Below, piece by piece: positions 57,901 through 64,000 of a stretch of DNA of 64,000 nt (within the stretch, counting starts at the first letter, position 1; each line of letters begins with the position of its first letter). The stretch is from Polydactylus sextarius (lineage: Eukaryota > Chordata > Actinopteri > Polynemidae). The DNA lies in the NCBI GenBank assembly GCA_016801845.1, contig CM028931.1, positions 7,624,587 through 7,688,586 on the forward strand, read 5' to 3'. The notes beneath the pieces are model-generated. The model did no database searches. It was not told the origin of the DNA and worked only from the letters and a program-made list of their open reading frames with translations. Made by a program: the position numbers and the translations under genes.

Positions 57901-58012
57901 AGAGGAGCAGCACGAGTCCAGCGACGAGGACCCGTCGTCACCGTCCGGCGGCGCCGGCGCTTCCGCCGCCGCCTCGGGCTCCTCACACAGCTGTCGCCAC
58001 ACGAGGGTGTGA
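48915..58012 (+). CDS. desi2: DESI2, PPPDE-family desumoylating/deubiquitinating isopeptidase
   Basis: A cysteine isopeptidase of the PPPDE family, reported to remove ubiquitin-like modifiers. Exons: 48915-48953, 53404-53476, 55975-56068, 56164-56305, 57758-58012. They total 603 nt, encoding 200 residues (human 194). The catalytic pair is His29 (in GVFHSG) and Cys107 (in KNCNHF), with the conserved REFAYGGHPYPFSGIF and CIPFLQSCLPKEWLTP. The C-terminal tail (about 160-200) is Ser/Gly/Ala-rich and more variable, ending RHTRV. The start is the ATG giving MANEPVILNVYDM; the human start region differs by one residue in length. Long introns hold foldback elements A, B and C, a tRNA gene and a D element. 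The 3' UTR probably runs about 2.1 kb. Confidence 0.97.
49490..49790 (+). other. Unassigned open stretch in DESI2 intron 1
   Basis: An 86-codon frame from 49501 with several Cys residues. No zinc-finger spacing or family match is convincing, and no splice or promoter context supports it. It may be old transposon sequence. Confidence 0.2.
50421..51264. mobile_element. Foldback element family A, copy 4
   Basis: About 844 bp in DESI2 intron 1. Both arms are recognisable ('gtgtaaaatgaactttggg' left; 'tagcgtagtttagctcctc' right). The left arm lacks the 'cttgaagacgtcgctat' to 'aaagtagct' piece present in other copies. Confidence 0.86.
51270..51430. mobile_element. Fragment of a common fish repeat (TGTTGGGTAAA type)
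   Basis: 'ccagtgttgggtaaaatact', then 'ttactagttact' and 'gttacgttgcattattgctg'. This wording is typical of an abundant hAT-derived fish repeat. Its right end is not clear. Confidence 0.5.
51545..51621. repeat. Inverted repeat with 23-base arms
   Basis: GGCTAGCCGACGCGATGCTAACT (as 51545-51567) is matched with one or two differences by its reverse complement at 51599-51621, around a loop of about 31 bases. It is G/C-rich in an A/T-rich neighbourhood. Confidence 0.8.
52634..53085. mobile_element. Foldback element family B, copy 3 (internally deleted)
   Basis: Starts TTTAAAGTGATTGTCCGGAGTAA and ends CCGGACGTCGCTTTAA, with the B-family left arm 'ggggcagccagccaaacgt'. About 450 bp. A second local inverted repeat (52921-53018, 'gtgttccacatcagcagattc') lies inside. 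DESI2 intron 1. Confidence 0.82.
54403..55205. mobile_element. Foldback element family C, complete copy
   Basis: Ends TTAAAGGTGAACC...GGAGTTCACCTTTAA. Arms share 'agctaagtgaatggggcaga' and its complement, and 'aaagtaaacagcgtttttgt' and its complement. About 800 bp, non-coding, in DESI2 intron 2. Confidence 0.86.
55260..55342 (-). tRNA. trnL-UAA: tRNA-Leu (anticodon TAA)
   Basis: 83 bases on the minus strand, antisense within DESI2 intron 2. The acceptor stem ACCAGGA pairs with TCCTGGT, followed by discriminator A. Box A is TGGCCGAGTGG and box B is GGTTCGAACCC. The anticodon loop CTTAAGA gives anticodon TAA (55307-55309), closed by a TTGGA/TCCAA stem. The long variable arm TGGACAATAGTCC is typical of leucine tRNAs. 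No intron. A TTTTT Pol III terminator lies at 55240-55244, about 16 bases downstream. Looks fully functional. Confidence 0.97.
57419..57737 (+). mobile_element. Interspersed element family D, copy 4
   Basis: Shares 'gtcaatggagagatatttt', 'cctaggttagcgtagctag', 'tatctctctattgactctc' and 'ttacgagcgtaggaccca' with the other copies. Its right end reaches to about 20 bp before the last DESI2 exon. Confidence 0.75.
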
Positions 58013-59452
58013 CCTGCCGCTCCCAGAAACACACAAACACACACCTACACACACACACACACACACACTGACCTCTGGACCTCCCTGCCACCGCTGCAAG
58101 TGGCTCAAGTGGCATTAGTTGGCTTGAACAACCACCTGACCTCATACTGTTCGTCCTCTGAGTAAAGAGGCAGGAGAAGAAGAGCGTCCTCATCGTGACG
58201 GAAGCTGCAGCCAAGAGACTTCAGACCCACAGCACAGAGAGCTCTTCTTTCTACTACAGGACGACTGAGGCGACTGAACTTTAACCAAGAGCTTCAACAG
58301 CGACAACCACTTACTTGTAGATCTGAAGTTTGTAGTCGGTTATTATTAGTATCTTTTATTTCCATGAACTTTTAAACCTTTGTCAGCCTTGTTCCCTGCC
58401 CTGCCTTCAGAGCTGCTTTTGTAGAATAACTAGACAAACATCCGAGACTACCGATAGTGACGTTACCAGGAAACCGCTAACCCGCTCGATCTCGACAAGT
58501 TCTCGTTCAATAACCTCTATGTGGCCTTCTGTTGATATTGTTGACACTGCTTTCTTCTTTGTGTGGAGCTTCAAAGTAGTTGACGTCGGCCATTTTAGAA
58601 GGTTATAATAGCGAAGGATTAAAAAAAGAAAAGAAAAAAGAAAAAAAAACAACCGTTCCCCCGAGTACGAACGAACAAATGACGTTGCATGTGGAAAGAA
58701 TCCGATGAAACGGAACGAAACGAAACTGATCTCGTCGTCGAAATATATCTCCTCTTTTTTTTTTTTTAAGAAAACAAACAAAAAAAAAAAAAAAAAAAAA
58801 AAACTGGTGAACTGTTGTTAACAATCAAGGCCAAATACTGTTCACTTCAAATAGTCGCTGTTTCACGCAGCCTCTGGCAGCCCAGTCACTATCTCAGAGA
58901 CACAAACACACACACAGAAAGTCAAAGCTGCTACACTGAATATTAATCGACTTTGTGACCCAGTACGGTTTTTTTGTCTACGCTTTTATATCCAAACTGG
59001 TATTTATATTATAACGGTGCGATAACTTTCTCCAGGCTCGGAAACGTGCGTTGACGCCCAGGGTGACATTCCTTGGACTGATACTGATCTAATCTTTTAT
59101 TTTATTTATTTATTTATTTAGTTTTAATTTTTCACCATTGAACTATAAATATATATATATTTAAAAAAAAAAAAAAAAAGTCAGTATTCCCCCCGTTTTT
59201 AATCAACAGAAGGAAGTACAATTATTCGTCGTCTCGTTTGACGAGAAGCTCGCAGCTAACGACACCAGCTAGCTTAGCTTAGCTTAGCTTAGCTTAGCTT
59301 AGCGTAAGGACTGGAAACAGAGCGAAGCGGCTAGCTTAGCTCCGTCTACAGGTAACACGATCTGCCTACCAGCACCTTTAAACGACACGTCTCCTCCTCG
59401 AACCAACTGAGAATAAGAGTATTTCCCAGAATGCAACGCTGTGTCCTTTAAG

Positions 59453-59489
<37 letters not shown>

Positions 59490-60175
59490 TCGATTCATTT
59501 CAACCGTAAACTGAACTGTGACATGTTTACAGACATGTTTTCTGAAGATCAGATGGTCATAAAAAAAAGGGGGGGGAAACTTTGATGTCATGAAGTTATT
59601 TGTAATCATCGTTTATTAATGAATACGCTGGTGAACGACCCCGTTACTCAGCGTTTCCTCCTCTGATACTCTGATGATGATGATGATGATGATGAGCATT
59701 ACTCATTTCGACTTGAATGAGGCCACGTGTTGATCTGAATACCCCCCACCCACCGTCTCTCCTGCTGTGGTGCGTTCAACGACAGTTTCCCTCTCTCAGG
59801 AAGGAAACCACAACGAAGGTCGTCTCATTCCTGATGAACGCGGGGCCGAAGGCGCTCAATTATTTATTTGACTTCTTCTTCTTCTTCATGTTCTCAAATA
59901 AGCTATATCCTCCTTTATTTATTTATTTTTTATTTTTTTGACGTCGTCTTACATTTCACCAAGTGTACTGTTGTGTTCAGATTCATCAGGGCGGGGGGGG
60001 GGGGGGGGTTGTACAGCGATCAGTATTACATGCTCATCAAAAGTCTTCGGCACTTTTCCACAGAGCAGATCAGACAGGTATTTTTTTCTATCGTACTGTG
60101 TCGACCTTAACCTTGTATTTCTTTTTTTCCTAACCCGAGACGATTTCAAGAATAATGATATAGTACTAGAATAAA
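58013..60175 (+). other. desi2: DESI2 3' UTR with candidate poly(A) signal
   Basis: No further coding sequence. Contains (CA)n near 58036-58069, A/T homopolymers (58748-58801), an (AGCTT)n tract at 59272-59302, a (TA)n at about 59457-59486, (GAT)n at 59675-59694, and a G-run at 59992-60008. AATAAA at 60170-60175 is the best candidate 3' end. Confidence 0.5.
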
Positions 60176-61200
60176 GAAATGGATAACCTTGAGGTGTTTG
60201 GCTTCGTTTGTTTTCGAGGTAATAACCGATCCAGGCAATTTTCTGAGTGTAAGGAGGCATTTTAATATGCATTTTACATCAGTTGAAGCTTGAACTCAAA
60301 GTCTTCATCACCCAAGGACCATCCTCTACCTCACTAAGCTAATTGACAAGTGGAAACATCACATGTAGCTTCACAAATTGACTAAACCAGTCAGTCACCT
60401 GTGTGTAAGACAGCAGCTGTTAGCATGTAAAGGCAGATTTCAAACGGCTGTCAAATATTCAGTTATTGAGACAAAAATCTGAAAATACACAAATTGCATC
60501 TAGACATCACAGAGATGTTGGTCATTTGTTTTTAAAAATGATTAATGATTCATAAGTGAAAAACTCATGATTAAAAATAACATTTTTTTTAGTCTTAGTT
60601 TAAGATGATAAAGTTTGATATATTCAGCTAACAATGGTGATTTAATTGTAATAACAAAAACAATAACTTGGGCCCTCGGTATTTAGTTTCATTATTCATC
60701 ACTACTACTTTGACAAATAAATACAACAATATGGCAGTTTATTAGGAACTTTAAGCAAATTTATTGCGGTTAAAGTGTTCAAATTGTGTAAAAAATAGCT
60801 AATGTACCTAATAAAACTAGTCGCTAAGTTGTTAAATGTTTACACATTTTATTTTATATAATAAAGTAAAGTACTACAATATAAAACAATGTATTATTTA
60901 GTCATTTGGTGCCTAGAAATAGAAGAAATAACTTTATTTTAAAACCTTTATATTTCAGGTGACTTGTTAATTAAGCTCAGCTCCAATACACAATACTCTG
61001 TCTCGGGTTGCCAGATTCGTATCGTGTCCCCTTTTTTGGCTTCTTTAAAAAAAATTCGCTTCTTTTCATCATAACTAAAACAAATTCGTAAAAACGTTGA
61101 CTTTAAATGTTTTGTATTATTTTACTGTGATATAACAGTGTCAATGTATATTTTATAGATAATATACATGAGTAAAACCGTCAACTTTAGTCAGTGGCTC
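60176..61200. other. DESI2-SRSF5 intergenic region
   Basis: A/T-rich sequence with no open frame or repeat family that I recognise. Confidence 0.5.
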
Positions 61201-61218
61201 AGCCCCTGACTGGCAACG

Positions 61219-61369
61219 CATAAAAGCAGCACGGTTTCCTGTTCCCTTGCTCTTTGGACTCACTCGCCATTTTGACACAGTCGAGTGGACGACACGGTGA
61301 AAGTTGCAACGAAGTTAACACCACTACCGGCGAGGTTTGAAGCAAAAAAGAGGAAAAAAAGACGTTAAG
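61219..61369 (+). promoter_or_regulatory. srsf5: SRSF5 core promoter and untranslated exon 1
   Basis: A TATA-like CATAAAAG at 61219-61226 is followed by a purine-rich leader ending AAG|GTGAG (exon end 61369). The next acceptor at 62711-62712 leads, after 8 bases, to the start codon. Confidence 0.55.
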
Positions 61370-62720
61370 GTGAGATTTATTTTCCAACTGAAATGATGGT
61401 TAAACATTGGGGTTAACTTGTTGTTTTAAAACGTATAAAACCGTGGGTTTGGCTTATTCACGTAGCAGCGAGGTGTCTTTGTAGCTAACGGTTGCTAGCT
61501 AAACCGACCTCGAGGCGAAAATCCCGACCGTCATTTTCAAATGTAAACTCATTTCGGCTTCATATTTAATGGCCGAGTCGTGATTGTGTTGAGGATATTT
61601 TTTTTCTGTTTTACATATTTGGTTTGTTAGTTTTCGAGGAAGCGAAATTTATTAAAGAAATTTACCACAGTGTGGCCTCGGTCTAAAATTAGGCCTAAGT
61701 GGCTAATGTGGAGTAGTGGGGGTGTTGAGATAAAGTAGTGATACTACGGAGGAAAAATACCGTTTAAATTGCATCAATCCTACTTTAAAAACGATGTTTA
61801 TTCGTTGAAAAAGCGTATCTTAAATCAAAACAATCATCCAGGGATGTAATTAGCATTTATTATCATTATAAGTTTAATTTTATTGTTCTTAAAAGGCCAG
61901 AAAATACGCTGATAATCATGGTTTATTTGCCCACAGGTCGAGATAACACATTTTAAATCGCTTTTCTCTGATTAACAGTCAAATTTAAAAAAAAAATATA
62001 TATATATTTATTTTTACATTTTTATTTTAGCAGCTAAAAGCGCACGTTGTTTTTTTTTTTTTCTGCCTAAAAACAACAATGCAACCCGACTGACTGATGA
62101 TTAAATCATCTTTTATCTAAATCTACTGTTAAGTGACGTCTTTAGGTATAAATAAAAGGTATAAATCAAGTTAAAGATGCAAAATGTGTCGCTGAATTGT
62201 GGCGCAATGGGGGAGAAAAGAAGAAAATACAAGATCCTTTCATCGACACCATTGAAGTGAAGATTTAAATTCACATAACCAAGTACATATGGGTCGTAAG
62301 TTGGCTTAGAGGCACTAAAAATACTCCCCAAGTTATTTGATGTGAGTTGATACTGAAGGATTTGTTGCAGGCGCGTGTTACTTAATGGTAGTTATGGGGA
62401 TGTAATACTCGTTGGGTGATGAAAAGTGGGGGTTGGTGGGATCTTCGGGTGTTTATTCGTGAAACCGGGATGTGCTTAAAGGCAAACGACCGATCCAAAA
62501 CTTGTTCAACTGGTGCAAGTTGAAGAAATAAAAGGTTTAAATTAAATCAGGTTTGTCTGGTTTCACTGTATGAAGTCGGTTTACTTGCGTTCAAAATGGA
62601 CAGTTTCAACAACACGTGTCAAATATTAAACCGTTTTAACTGCGTTTTTTTCCTCCTTCCGTGGTTAATGTTTTCCCAGCATTGACCGTCTTGTGTTTGT
62701 CTTTCCCGGCAGATAACACA

Positions 62721-63871
62721 ATGAGTGGCTGTCGTGTCTTCATCGGCCGTTTGAGCCCGCACGCCAGAGAACGTGACGTGGAGAAGTTTTTCAAGGGCTA
62801 CGGGCGCATCCGGGAGATCAACTTGAAGAACGGATTCGGCTTCGTGGTTGGTGTCACTTTGCGGCGGCGATCGCGACCCGACGGATCTCGTCTGGTTTTT
62901 GTCTCCGCTCCGCATTTACCGTTTTGTTTTTTTTGCTCTTTTCAAGGAATTCGACGACCACAGAGACGCAGACGACGCCGTGTACGAGTTGAACGGGAAA
63001 GAGCTGTGCAGTGAAAGGTAACAGTCTCACCCCGGGTGCTTTCTTTGTCTCCTAACCCTGATAGTCTGTGGTTTACGATCACAACAAGGACGGCTAACGC
63101 TAACGCTCTCCATTCACCTGTGGCTGTCAGTTGCATTTAGTTTTTCTTTTTCATGTGTTTGTCTCTCGTTCAGGGTCACTATTGAGCACGCTCGCTCCAG
63201 AAGAGGCAGAGGCGGCGGTCCCGGGATGGGTCGTTTCGGCGGCAGCAGTGGCGGCGGCGGCGGCGGCGGCGGCGGCTATCGTCAGTCTCGAGGCAGTGGA
63301 TCCAGGTACAGCCCCATGTCAGTAACCTTTTTCTTTTTTATCAACATTTACACATCATTTGTTGTTGCTTTGTAAAGCGAATGTCCAGACAGAGCCTCCT
63401 TTATTTTTATACCCGCGTGAGCCGTAGTCAAATGAAGAGCAGCGAACCGAGACTGCTCGGCGTGTTTCTCCGAACACAAACTGAACAAAGCGGCGAGTTT
63501 CAGACTAAGAACAACTTCAGAACTGAAACTAAAACACTCAAAACGTTTCGCTCAAGTCACAGCTGGCGGAAAAATAAAAAGCCCGTTGTTCCACCTCAGA
63601 ATCAAACTCAAATATTGACACAGCTTGCAGGCTGATGAAGTAAACACAGCAGCAGCAACGACAAAGTGAAACACGAGAGTAAATTCAAGCGAATTTTACA
63701 GCGCGTGGAGATAATGAAGGCGTCTCTGTCTGACCTTGAAACACTTGTCCTCCGCTTGTTTTTTTTTTGTGATACTAAAGCGCCGCGTCTCGTCTCGACA
63801 GGTATGGCCCCCCTGTTCGCACTGACCACAGACTCATAGTGGAGAACCTGTCGTCACGGATCAGCTGGCAG
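62721..63871 (+). CDS. srsf5: Serine/arginine-rich splicing factor 5 (5' part, truncated by window end)
   Basis: A nuclear SR protein that binds exonic enhancers and promotes splice-site choice. Exons seen: 62721-62846, 62947-63017, 63174-63305, 63802-63871, giving the first 133 residues; the gene continues past the window. RRM1 is at about residues 4-74, with RNP2 VFIGRL (6-11) and RNP1 around NGFGFVEF (37-44). A Gly-rich linker has nine consecutive Gly from a (GGC)n tract. The second, pseudo-RRM begins with RLIVENLSSRISWQ. The RS domain is not reached. MSGCRVFIGRL is diagnostic for SRSF5 rather than SRSF4/6. A teleost duplicate (5a or 5b) cannot be told apart here. The first donor is unusual, GTTGGT. 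Confidence 0.95.
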
Positions 63872-64000
63872 GTAAGAGATCACCCGGCGTTCTTATCCGC
63901 CTCACAACACAAGCTCTTGGAAATTACAGAGTCAGCTTGTAATGACATGTTTTTGATCAGGCCGCGACAATTTGTTCACCCTGACAAATAAACCTAAAAA

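Noticed and set aside
57882..58214. Minus-strand and shifted frames over DESI2 last exon
   Set aside because: Arg-rich shadows of the GCC-rich DESI2 tail.

Overview
The window is nuclear DNA of a bony fish, most likely a percomorph teleost. The evidence is the compact GT-AG exon structure, protein sequences very close to vertebrate orthologues, abundant A/T homopolymers, and short non-autonomous DNA transposons in nearly every intron. The species cannot be named from the sequence. Eight protein-coding genes and one tRNA were reconstructed by joining exons by hand. For every multi-exon gene the exon phases agree across all junctions, and for six of them the deduced length is close to the human protein or its domain layout.

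Layout. (1) 401-10091, minus: a RhoGEF with an N-terminal coiled coil, best matched to ARHGEF33. Two of its introns are almost entirely CATC-type tetranucleotide satellite (4709-6711 and 7564-9046). (2) 11.4-15.1 kb, plus: CDKN3, head-to-head with the RhoGEF. (3) 17718-23418, minus: CNIH1. (4) 27475-31546, minus: GMFB, with one AT-AC (U12-type) intron. (5) 33.9-40.2 kb, plus: LGALS3, head-to-head with GMFB. (6) 41812-45558, plus: SYNJ2BP. (7) 48915-58012, plus: DESI2, with an antisense tRNA-Leu(TAA) in its second intron. (8) 61.2 kb to the window end, plus: the 5' part of SRSF5.

The genes are not a functional operon; they are a conserved synteny block. CDKN3-CNIH1-GMFB-LGALS3 corresponds to human 14q22 and SYNJ2BP/SRSF5 to 14q24. 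The RhoGEF (human 2p22) and DESI2 (human 1q44) lie beside or between them.

The non-coding part is dominated by four recurring transposon-like families, called A-D here. A, B and C are long foldback (inverted-repeat) elements that share a short core, TGAATGGGGCAG or a close variant. D is a fourth family found beside or inside four of the genes. No CRISPR array, operon, prophage or other prokaryotic system is present, and no wholly new biological system was found. The most notable observations are the AT-AC intron of GMFB, a CDKN3 intron made almost wholly of one foldback element, a D element ending about 20 bp from a DESI2 splice acceptor, and the higher-order satellite inside the RhoGEF gene.
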